A stretch of 64,000 nt of DNA. Origin: Arachidicoccus rhizosphaerae (lineage in GTDB: Bacteria; Bacteroidota; Bacteroidia; Chitinophagales; Chitinophagaceae). Under the pieces are notes generated by a model. That model was not told where the DNA came from, made no database searches, and saw only the letters and a list, made by a program, of their open reading frames with translations. The position numbers were made by a program, and so were the translations under genes. The DNA is taken from assembly GCF_900107765.1 (NCBI RefSeq), contig NZ_FNQY01000005.1:124001-188000 (forward strand). The letters run 5' to 3'. Of the stretch, positions 52,885-60,601 are shown one piece after another (within the stretch, counting starts at the first letter, position 1; every line of letters starts with the position of its first letter).

Positions 52885-52892
52885 TATCTTTG
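52885..52892 (+). promoter_or_regulatory. -7 element of the riboswitch-clcF transcript
   Basis: TATCTTTG matches TAnnTTTG and lies 10 bp before the riboswitch core, so the transcript would start at the riboswitch itself. Confidence 0.55.
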
Positions 52893-52902
52893 ATGTGCAA
52901 AA

Positions 52903-52967
52903 GGAAATGGTGTCTTCCTACTTAACCGCTCCGGGGTAAATCTACCTTCACAGCTGATGGCGCCTAC
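52903..52967 (+). ncRNA. Fluoride riboswitch (crcB motif)
   Basis: The conserved pieces of the fluoride aptamer occur in order: GGAAATGG (52903-52910), then TTCC closing the first helix (52915-52918), CTTAACCGCT (52921-52930), a variable stem-loop, and TGATGGCGCCTAC (52955-52967). This matches, base for base in the fixed parts, the family pattern GGnGATGG...AACCGCT...TGATGnnGCCTAC that I know from Pseudomonas eriC/crcB leaders, apart from A instead of G at the fourth position of the first block. It lies just before a fluoride-type CLC gene. Confidence 0.85.
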
Positions 52968-52984
52968 AAATAAACGTAAAACGT

Positions 52985-53009
52985 AATTAGGTCACACCGA
53001 CCTCTAATT
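52985..53009 (+). promoter_or_regulatory. Expression-platform hairpin of the riboswitch
   Basis: AATTAGGTC (52985-52993) can pair with GACC-TC-TAATT (52999-53009; TC bulge), followed by TATTATTTG. This could be a weak terminator or a hairpin affecting the ribosome site; a purine-rich AGGAAG precedes the ATG by 3 bp. Confidence 0.45.
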
Positions 53010-53026
53010 TATTATTTGTAGGAAGC

Positions 53027-54388
53027 ATGAAAAAAATCATTACTTCATTTGAACATGTAGCCATTTTAAAACATTTATTAAAATGGACGTTAATAACTAT
53101 TCCTGTAGCGCTGTTTGCAGGATCAGTGATTGCTTTATTTTTATGGCTATTGGAAAAAGTTACAGTGATCAGGTGGCACCATCCATGGTTACTGTTTTTG
53201 TTACCCGTGGCCGGTATCCTGATTTACCTGTCGTATTATTTTGGCGGCAAAAAAGCGGAGGCAGGCAATAACCTGATTGTGGATGAAATACATAAACCGG
53301 GTGGCGGTGTTCCATTCAGGATGGCCCCTCTGGTTCTAATCACAACAGTTGTGACACATTTATTTGGCGGATCTGCCGGCCGCGAAGGCACGGCTGTCCA
53401 GATTGGAGGAAGTATCGCCAGCTGGATCGGCAAAAAATTAAAACTTGACAAGGCAGATACAAAAATCCTGCTGATGACAGGGGTCGCTGCAGGCTTTGGG
53501 GCAGTATTTGGAACACCACTTACCGGAGCCATTTTTGCGCTGGAAGTTATTACGGTAGGAAAGATTAACCACAAAGCACTTTTGCCCTGTTTCATCGCAA
53601 GTATACTGGCAGATATTGTCTGTAAGCAATGGGGCATTCACCATACGCAATATACCATTGCTTTCAAAAATATTCTGACAGACACAAACGGCATGTTTCA
53701 TATGAACTGGGTATTGCTAGCCAGTGTTATTTTGGGAGGTGTTTTATTTGGGCTGGCCAGTTATCTATTCAGCGAACTTTCTCACACCATTAAAAACTAT
53801 AGTCAACGCTTCATTGCTAAAAAGTGGCTCATCCCTTTTATCGGAGGTTTAATTATTATTGGCCTAACCTACCTGGTGGGGACGGACAGTTATTTAGGTT
53901 TAGGAGTGGACAACCCGGATCCTAATGCAGTGAGTATACTCTCTTGTTTTAAAGCGGGTGGTGCAGGATATTTTAGCTGGTTTTGGAAACTGTTATTTAC
54001 GGCTATTACGCTAAGTATGGGTTTCAAAGGTGGCGAAGTCACGCCTTTATTTTTCATCGGAGCCGCACTAGGCAACGCTGTAGCGATGCTTACCGGGGCG
54101 CCGGTGGACCTGATGGCAGGCCTGGGATTTATCGGCGTCTTTGCGGGGGCAACCAATACCCCGATTGCCTGTACGCTAATGGGAGTCGAGTTATTTGGAG
54201 GAGAAAATGCCATTTATTTTGCCATTGCCTGTTTTACCGCTTATTATTTCAGTGGCCATACGGGAATTTATTCGGCACAACGATTGGGCTTTTCAAAACT
54301 CACAGCGGAACATACCAGAGACAAGGAACTAACCTTGCAAAAAATCAGAAAAGAACGATTGAAAAACAAAAAGCATTTCAAATTTTAA
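53027..54388 (+). CDS. CLC-type fluoride/proton antiporter (CLC-F)
   Basis: 453 residues, CLC fold. The gating glutamate is Glu120 in GGSAGREGTAVQIGG. The chloride-type GSGIP selectivity motif is replaced by AGNNLIVDEIHKP (79-91), and the GKEGxP-like segment reads GFKGGEVTPLFFIG; both are features I know from the fluoride branch (CLC-F) rather than chloride transporters. No CBS domains. It is preceded by a fluoride riboswitch, which strongly supports fluoride export as the role. It ends at a terminator shared with the TonB receptor gene. A second, CBS-containing CLC lies 4 kb downstream and is of the chloride type. Confidence 0.88.
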   Translation: MKKIITSFEHVAILKHLLKWTLITIPVALFAGSVIALFLWLLEKVTVIRWHHPWLLFLLPVAGILIYLSYYFGGKKAEAGNNLIVDEIHKPGGGVPFRMAPLVLITTVVTHLFGGSAGREGTAVQIGGSIASWIGKKLKLDKADTKILLMTGVAAGFGAVFGTPLTGAIFALEVITVGKINHKALLPCFIASILADIVCKQWGIHHTQYTIAFKNILTDTNGMFHMNWVLLASVILGGVLFGLASYLFSELSHTIKNYSQRFIAKKWLIPFIGGLIIIGLTYLVGTDSYLGLGVDNPDPNAVSILSCFKAGGAGYFSWFWKLLFTAITLSMGFKGGEVTPLFFIGAALGNAVAMLTGAPVDLMAGLGFIGVFAGATNTPIACTLMGVELFGGENAIYFAIACFTAYYFSGHTGIYSAQRLGFSKLTAEHTRDKELTLQKIRKERLKNKKHFKF

Positions 54389-54484
54389 TCATTCATCGAC
54401 CAAACCGAATCTGGAAATATTCCATGCCCTAATCAGATTCATGGTGCCGGTAAAGAATCCTTAAGATGCAATGATCAGACTATA

Positions 54485-54521
54485 AAAAAGGCACCTTAAA
54501 TGATACTAAGGCGCCTTTTTT
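54485..54521. terminator. Bidirectional terminator between clcF and the TonB receptor
   Basis: AAAAAAGGC and CCTTA pair with TAAGG and GCCTTTTTT (one A/C mismatch), with T and A runs on both sides. Confidence 0.8.
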
Positions 54522-54539
54522 AATTATAATGACTGACTT

Positions 54540-56951
54540 CTATAGTTTGAAAGCGACTGTCATACTGTAACTTACCGGTGGTTGTGGATTTACAGACCAG
54601 TATCCAATATAGTATTCCTTATTGAGCAGATTATTGCCATTCAGAGAGACCCGGACATGTTTAGCATTATAAAACAAGGTAGCATTTAACAGTGTATAAG
54701 AAGGCAATTCAAATACTCCTGTCTCGCTGTTGTCTATCACTTTATAAACACCTGCATAATTACCGCCAAGGCCAAATCCGAAATTACTCAATTTACCTTT
54801 TTGAATCGTATAAGTTCCCCAGAAATTCGCCAGATCCTGCGGCCCCTGACCACCTGGCGCACGACCTTTCTCCGTATAAAAATCAGTTTTATTAGAACTT
54901 ATATTTTCGATTTTATTGTGTGTATAACCGGCAATTAAACTCAGACCAAGGATGGGATCAGATTTTATGTCGATATCAAATCCCCGGCTTCTGACCTTGC
55001 CCCTTTGATCAAAGTCATTCATATTGTCTTCAAGCGGTGTTACTCTGTTTTCTACCTTTATATCATAATAGGATGCTGTAACGGCCAGTTTATTTTGGAT
55101 AATATTAGTTTTAATGCCGGCTTCCCATTGATTGGCATGCTCGGGAGAGAAGGTTTTAAATTGCGGATTTTTTCCCTCTTTATCCGTAACCGTTTGAGGT
55201 GCTACATTCATAAAAGAGTTCTGATAGTTCCCGAATATAGAGACTTTATCTAAGACCGGTTGATAGACCAACCCGAATTTCGGGCTTAATGCGAACTGAT
55301 CAAAATCATCGTCTTTATCACTCTTTTCTCCTTTGTTATCAAAATAATCAGCTCTAAGGCTTAATAAAACCGATAATTTCGGAGTAAAATTAATCACATC
55401 AGATACATATGCCGCGTAGGTCTGTTTACTGGTATTACTCAAAGAATTGCCCGCACTTGCCAGAAGACTATCTATGGAAGCGGTAGTAAGATATACGGGA
55501 TGGGCTTCATCCAATTGAATAACCTCTCCCTCCGGGGTAACTAAACGAGCAACAGCATAACCCGCCCCATTATTGGTGATTTGTTGAGAAAAATAATCCA
55601 GCCCCAGTAATAACCGGTTACGGACCGACCCGATCTTAAAATCAGCATTAAAATTCTGCTGTGCATCAAAAACTCTGTTATTTTGATTTTCCTTTGTGAA
55701 ATACTGTACAAACTGATTACTTCCCAGGTCATTACCATATATATACCCATAATATCCGTCCGCCCATGAAATACTTCTGGAAATGGCTGTCTGCGAACTC
55801 CATACACCAGAAATCTTATAGTTCATCTGCGCCTGAATATTAAACCTAGGATTCTTGATCGATAAATCATTGGAAGTAAAAGACAAATCAGGATTGAGTT
55901 TCAGTTCTGCAATATTTTTAAATGATAAGGCATCTGACCGATTGGTGTTAAAAAATACAGGAGCCACTGCCCTTTGTTCCTGATAAATCTCCGCCATAAA
56001 ATCAAAACTTAAACGATCACTGGCCTTATAAGTAAATGAAGGGGCTAACAGAAAAGATTTTTTGAATCCCGCATCCTGAAAACTATTCTCAGTATGATAA
56101 TCTGCAACCATTCTAAAGGCCATACTGTCATTAAGCGGCGTGTTATAATCTGCTGTTATCTGGCTTAAGCCAAAGCTACCGCCCGTATAGCTCAGCATCC
56201 CTCCTTTTTCAAAATATGGTTTTTTGGTAATTACATTAATAACTCCTCCGTAACCCACAAAATTAGCTCCATATAAAGTCCCGGAAGGGCCTTTAAGTAC
56301 CTGAATCTCCTCGATATTAGCTGGATCCAGATCCCCGGCCGTAAAACCTGGCAGGCCGTTATACAGGGATGGTTGCGCTTCAAATCCTCTGAGCGCAAAA
56401 TAACTGGCACCATCTCCGGCTCTGCCGGTAGAAGCCCAGGTTCTGGAAATTCCAGGCACATTACGCAATGCATCATCAAAATTCGTAATCCCTTGTTGTT
56501 GTATTAGATCCGTCCCTACACTGCTATATACCTGTGGGTTCTCCAGATTTTTAAGTGGCATCTTTTGAACGCCATAAGTTACCTTATTGCCCAATTGATT
56601 CTGATTAGCCAGAACGATTACATCGGCCAGTTCTGCATAGCTTAAATTAATAATAAAATCTTCCTTTAAACGCGCGCCATTTTGAATTTCAATACTTTTT
56701 GTCTGCGTCTCAATACCAAGTCCGCTCACTTGTAAAACATAACTTCCTCCTGCAGGTATATCAATATGGTAATTTCCGTTAACGTCACTGATATCGCCCC
56801 AATTCCTTCCTTCGATGCGGACTGCCAGCTGGCTGGCAGCCTTCCCGTCTGTTGTTGAAATATGCCCGCTGATGACTGCTTTTTGTGCCATCAGAAGCAA
56901 CGGGCAGCCCAGCATTAAACACAAATTGAATAAAATCTTTAAAGGTTTCAT
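54540..56951 (-). CDS. TonB-dependent siderophore receptor
   Basis: 803 residues. Signal peptide (about 1-22), a carboxypeptidase-regulatory-like N-terminal domain (AVISGHISTTDGKAASQLAV, about 24-105), the plug (VGTDLIQQQGITNFDDALRNVPGIS, ALRGFEAQPSLYNGLPG, IEEIQVLKGPSGTLYGANFVGYGGVINVITKKP) and a 22-strand barrel ending SYSMTVAFKL. RGF and LYGANFVGYGGVINVITKKP are the FhuA/FepA-type siderophore receptor landmarks. It is a single gene with no SusD partner. I found no Fur box by eye. The metal complex carried is unknown. Confidence 0.88.
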   Translation of the reverse strand: MKPLKILFNLCLMLGCPLLLMAQKAVISGHISTTDGKAASQLAVRIEGRNWGDISDVNGNYHIDIPAGGSYVLQVSGLGIETQTKSIEIQNGARLKEDFIINLSYAELADVIVLANQNQLGNKVTYGVQKMPLKNLENPQVYSSVGTDLIQQQGITNFDDALRNVPGISRTWASTGRAGDGASYFALRGFEAQPSLYNGLPGFTAGDLDPANIEEIQVLKGPSGTLYGANFVGYGGVINVITKKPYFEKGGMLSYTGGSFGLSQITADYNTPLNDSMAFRMVADYHTENSFQDAGFKKSFLLAPSFTYKASDRLSFDFMAEIYQEQRAVAPVFFNTNRSDALSFKNIAELKLNPDLSFTSNDLSIKNPRFNIQAQMNYKISGVWSSQTAISRSISWADGYYGYIYGNDLGSNQFVQYFTKENQNNRVFDAQQNFNADFKIGSVRNRLLLGLDYFSQQITNNGAGYAVARLVTPEGEVIQLDEAHPVYLTTASIDSLLASAGNSLSNTSKQTYAAYVSDVINFTPKLSVLLSLRADYFDNKGEKSDKDDDFDQFALSPKFGLVYQPVLDKVSIFGNYQNSFMNVAPQTVTDKEGKNPQFKTFSPEHANQWEAGIKTNIIQNKLAVTASYYDIKVENRVTPLEDNMNDFDQRGKVRSRGFDIDIKSDPILGLSLIAGYTHNKIENISSNKTDFYTEKGRAPGGQGPQDLANFWGTYTIQKGKLSNFGFGLGGNYAGVYKVIDNSETGVFELPSYTLLNATLFYNAKHVRVSLNGNNLLNKEYYIGYWSVNPQPPVSYSMTVAFKL

Positions 56952-57220
56952 ACTATGATTGGATTTAGAAAATAATTTTACTAGCCCGACTAACTAATGA
57001 GATGCTTTGCATTGAGCAGAAAACGGGGAGAGATACACATTCTCTATTTATTCCGGCAAATACAATCGAGCAGCTTTACATAAATCTGCTGTAGCTTTCC
57101 GGACAGATCAACTTTGTCTGCTTAATACGGCGCAAAAATAATTCATACAGGGCCATTGGATTTACGACATCGGGAATAAATTCAATAGGATGGCCACTTT
57201 AAAATAGGGCATTAAGCCAT
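56952..57220. other. Upstream region of the TonB receptor
   Basis: Part of a 345-bp gap. A minus-strand -7 element TATTTTTG lies at 57133-57140, about 180 bp before the receptor ATG. No Fur box, riboswitch or small gene was recognised. Confidence 0.3.
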
Positions 57221-57255
57221 AAGGGGGCGAGCCTGTGTAGACGGGCCGCCCCCTT
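57221..57255 (-). terminator. Probable terminator of the MarR-GNAT gene
   Basis: AAGGGGGCG (57221-57229) pairs with CGCCCCCTT (57247-57255) and an inner stem GCCTGT/ACGGGC extends it (one G-T pair). No T run follows, so termination may be inefficient. Confidence 0.5.
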
Positions 57256-57296
57256 TAATATTGCAGTCCAGGTATCTGAAATTGTAATGAGCGTTT

Positions 57297-58262
57297 TTAA
57301 CCCTTCTGTTGCATCAGATCAAGCTCCATATGAATATCAGCCCTTTTATAGGGAGAATGTCCGCCTGGTATTTTCTTAAATCCCAATTTATAGTACAGAT
57401 TAATGGCAGGCTTAAGAAGAGTATTGCTTTCCAGGTAAAGTTTTTTCGCGCCTGCTTTTTTCGCAGTCTCTATGATGGCAGTCCCTAATAACCGACCGAT
57501 TCTTCTGCCCCGGGCCTCTGGCAGGACAGCCATCTTAGCCATCTCAAAATCATAGTTGGGATCATCCATTCTTATGAGCGCACATACACCCACTACCTGC
57601 CCCTGATATAAGGCCACCAAAATTTTCCCTCCTTTATTAATAATATAAGACTCCGGATTATCCAGCGCTTTATAATCAGCAGCTTCCATTTCAAAGTACT
57701 GACTTATCCACTGAACATTTAACTCCTTGAAAGCCTGTTTAAATTTTGGTTCAAACGGCACAATTACAACGTCCTTACTTTCTCTCAGTTTTTTTTGTTC
57801 AATAACGCGGGTCAGTAAAGATTTTTGACCCAGTAATACTTCCCACTCTTTAATGGCTTCCCATAAAGGAAAACTTGATTGATTTTCTATCTGTTCTACA
57901 GCAGCTTCTACATCCTGATATTGCAGTTTAATTTTCTCTGCCAGTTGTTTACCTTTAGAGGTGAGCCCGACCAGGTTCCTTCTTTTATCACTTGATTTAA
58001 GACCGGCTCTGACCAGCCCACCTTTGGTCATTTCCTTGACGATTTTTGTTACAGAAGGTTGCGTGTGACCTATTTGCAGGGCAATTTCCGTAATGGGCAA
58101 AGCTGCGCCCTCCGACAATACAAAAAAGACCGGAAACCATTTTGGCACCAGCTCAAAATCATACAGCTTATACAGTTCTGCCGAATCATCCGTTACTTTC
58201 CCCGTGAGCAGTCTGAGCCGGCTGCCAATGGCCATTTTTCCAGTTTTATCAAAAAAATCCAT
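57297..58262 (-). CDS. MarR-type HTH fused to GNAT acetyltransferase
   Basis: 321 residues. The N-terminal part (1-140) is a MarR winged helix: ALPITEIALQIGHTQPSVTKIVKEMTKGGLV with the wing SSDKRRNLVGLTSKG. The C-terminal part (about 155-315) is a GNAT fold with the acetyl-CoA loop PEARGRRIGRLLG and the PAINLYYKLGFKK motif. This bifunctional architecture is widespread but its physiological role is not known. The gene is monocistronic, with a -7 element and a palindrome in its own leader, so self-repression is plausible. Confidence 0.88.
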   Translation of the reverse strand: MDFFDKTGKMAIGSRLRLLTGKVTDDSAELYKLYDFELVPKWFPVFFVLSEGAALPITEIALQIGHTQPSVTKIVKEMTKGGLVRAGLKSSDKRRNLVGLTSKGKQLAEKIKLQYQDVEAAVEQIENQSSFPLWEAIKEWEVLLGQKSLLTRVIEQKKLRESKDVVIVPFEPKFKQAFKELNVQWISQYFEMEAADYKALDNPESYIINKGGKILVALYQGQVVGVCALIRMDDPNYDFEMAKMAVLPEARGRRIGRLLGTAIIETAKKAGAKKLYLESNTLLKPAINLYYKLGFKKIPGGHSPYKRADIHMELDLMQQKG

Positions 58263-58616
58263 AAATACATATTTAATTATATAATCAGTTATGCAAAATT
58301 AAGAATTATTAGATATTCAACAATTTTTTTAGGCCCTGTTATTTATTGGCAGTTTTAAAAATTACGCCCGCCTCCTGAAAGTTAACCTTTGCTTTAGACT
58401 GGTTTCCAACATCGGTGGTAAAGAAAATTATGGTTATATGACCGATTGGACTTAACTTAGGAAAGTAAACCCATTCAAACTGGGTTTATGGCCACTTGCC
58501 GGTATAGAGCTTTACATATCAATATATTAGATATATAGGAAAGCTAAAAATCAGGATAAGTGAAACGTTTGGAGTCGACACCTGGCCAGTTTAGAACAAC
58601 TTAATTTATTCTATAT
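58263..58616 (-). promoter_or_regulatory. Divergent control region with a promoter and a palindrome
   Basis: A 354-bp gap between two divergent genes. Minus-strand -7 element TAATTTTG at 58294-58301 is 31 bp before the MarR-GNAT ATG; the 10-bp palindrome ATTATATAAT lies between them at 58276-58285. On the plus side, an AT-rich dyad ATATAT-TAG-ATATAT is at 58522-58536. No other feature. Confidence 0.4.
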
Positions 58617-60512
58617 ATGAGCAAGGGTTCTTTTTTAAAACGGGGATTACCAGTCTCTATATCGCTTAGTCCTACACTGGATGCTGAGCACATGCAACCC
58701 AAAATTCCGCAGAGCAAAAAAAGGCTGATTACCATCTCCCTTATGGCAATTATTGTGGCTATTTTGATCAGTTTTATTGCTAAGTTTTTAATGTTCATCA
58801 TTGGATTTATTACCCAGCTCTCCTTTTTCGGGCAATTATCCATGACAACAGAAGCCAATCCTTCCTTAAATCACCTGGGCATCTGGGTTATATTTATTCC
58901 GGCCATTGGCGGACTGATTGTGGGACTCATGGCACTTTACGGCTCACAGGCCATCAGAGGTCATGGTATTCCGGAAGCCATGGAGCAGATCCTGACCAAT
59001 AAAAGTAAAATAAAGCCAACGATTGTTTACTTAAAACCGATTTCTTCCGCCATAGCCATTGGCACCGGAGGTCCTTTTGGCGCGGAAGGTCCGATTATTG
59101 CCACAGGAGGTGCGCTGGGCTCCACGCTGGGGCAGATTCTTAAAATATCCAATAATGAACGTAAGATATTGCTCGCCGCTGGCGCCGCCGCCGGTATGGC
59201 AACCATCTTTGGCAGCCCCGTATCTTCCATTTTCCTTGCCATAGAGCTTTTATTGTTTGAGTTCTCACCCAGATCAATTATTCCGGTAGCGCTGGCTTGT
59301 ATCACCGGCGCTGCAGGTCATCATCTTTTTTTCGGGCAGGGCCCCGTTTTCCCGATGGGCACTCAGGTTGCCATGCCCGGCAATACAGCGCTGTTATGGT
59401 ATAGTATTATGGGCCTCGTCCTGGGGTTTCTTTCTATACTGGCAACCAAAAGCGTTTTTTGGATAGAGGACTTATTTGCTAAAATACCCATTAACTGGTT
59501 CTGGTATCCGGCCATTGGTGGCTTAATAGCCGGTGTTATCGGTTATTTTGCTCCCAGAACCCTGGGAGTGGGCTATTTTAATATTACAGATATTCTGACA
59601 GGTAGTCTGCCGATAACTTTACTGTTATCCCTGTCCATCCTGAAATTCCTTTCCTGGACCATCGCACTGGGCAGCGGCACCTCAGGGGGAACCCTGGCTC
59701 CTCTATTAACCATTGGTGGCGCTACCGGATTATTATTCGGGATGGCGATCCAGCATTATTTTCCGAACAGCGGCATCAATCTTCCGCTGGCAGCGCTTAT
59801 TGGCATGTCGGCTCTGTTCGCAGGTGCGAGTCGCGCATTATTAACCTCCATTATTTTCGCTATTGAGAGCACTGGTCAATCCAACGCGCTGTTGCCATTA
59901 CTTGCTGCTTGTTCCGGGGCCTATTTCGTGTCTTTTTTCTTTATGAAATATACCATCATGACCGAGAAAATAGCACGCAAAGGTGTCAAAATTCCGGAGT
60001 CATATGAACCCGACGTCCTGGAGAAAATAAGAGTCTCCCAGGTTACTAAGTCTAATACAATGGTAACACATTCTTCCGACTCCATCAACACCGTCAAAGA
60101 GTTAATTTTAAAGGACAACCAACATATTAATTATTTTATGGTTCGCTCTGATGACGGAACTTATATCGGTTATTTAAGTGTGATGGATTTATTTGGTAAT
60201 CATCCGGAGCAACAAACAATCGGTAGTCTGATTACCGATAAAAATGAAGTATTTATCAGCGATTCGGAAAATTTGCTGTTCGCATTAAAATTGCTTATCA
60301 AAAAGGACAAAGAAGCACTGCCTGTCAAAAATGATCAGGGAAATTATATTGGCCTATTGACCTATAAGGACATCCTGAGCGCCTATCAGATTAATCAGGG
60401 AGAATTCATAAAGACCAATCCTGCCATTTCTCTTAAAAGACAAGGACTTAAGATTCTTGCCAGGGGAAGCCATATCATGGGTGACAGGCGTCAACGCCAT
60501 CCCAGACATTAA
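58617..60512 (+). CDS. CLC family chloride channel/antiporter with CBS domains
   Basis: 631 residues. The transmembrane part (about 36-455) has the selectivity motif GHGIPEAME (115-123), the gating-glutamate block GGPFGAEGPII (151-161; Glu157) and GSGTSGGTLAPLL. A CBS-domain pair follows (about 480-600: VTKSNTMVTHSSDSINTV, INYFMVRSDDGTYIGYLSVMDL, then a second copy ending GLLTYKDILSAYQ), used by related proteins for nucleotide regulation. It differs from the fluoride-type CLC at 53 kb, which lacks both GSGIP and CBS. It precedes the RelA/SpoT gene by 89 bp on the same strand. Confidence 0.9.
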   Translation: MSKGSFLKRGLPVSISLSPTLDAEHMQPKIPQSKKRLITISLMAIIVAILISFIAKFLMFIIGFITQLSFFGQLSMTTEANPSLNHLGIWVIFIPAIGGLIVGLMALYGSQAIRGHGIPEAMEQILTNKSKIKPTIVYLKPISSAIAIGTGGPFGAEGPIIATGGALGSTLGQILKISNNERKILLAAGAAAGMATIFGSPVSSIFLAIELLLFEFSPRSIIPVALACITGAAGHHLFFGQGPVFPMGTQVAMPGNTALLWYSIMGLVLGFLSILATKSVFWIEDLFAKIPINWFWYPAIGGLIAGVIGYFAPRTLGVGYFNITDILTGSLPITLLLSLSILKFLSWTIALGSGTSGGTLAPLLTIGGATGLLFGMAIQHYFPNSGINLPLAALIGMSALFAGASRALLTSIIFAIESTGQSNALLPLLAACSGAYFVSFFFMKYTIMTEKIARKGVKIPESYEPDVLEKIRVSQVTKSNTMVTHSSDSINTVKELILKDNQHINYFMVRSDDGTYIGYLSVMDLFGNHPEQQTIGSLITDKNEVFISDSENLLFALKLLIKKDKEALPVKNDQGNYIGLLTYKDILSAYQINQGEFIKTNPAISLKRQGLKILARGSHIMGDRRQRHPRH

Positions 60513-60601
60513 ACATTACACTCCTTTGAAAAATATAAATTATTTTTTCCGTACTGTTCACAATTGCCTAAATTCGTATATACAAAAGACTTTGAGACAA
60601 T

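Noticed and set aside
58263-58616. Fluoride riboswitch before the second CLC gene
   Set aside because: None of the conserved blocks found at 52.9 kb occur here, and the CLC has chloride-type motifs.
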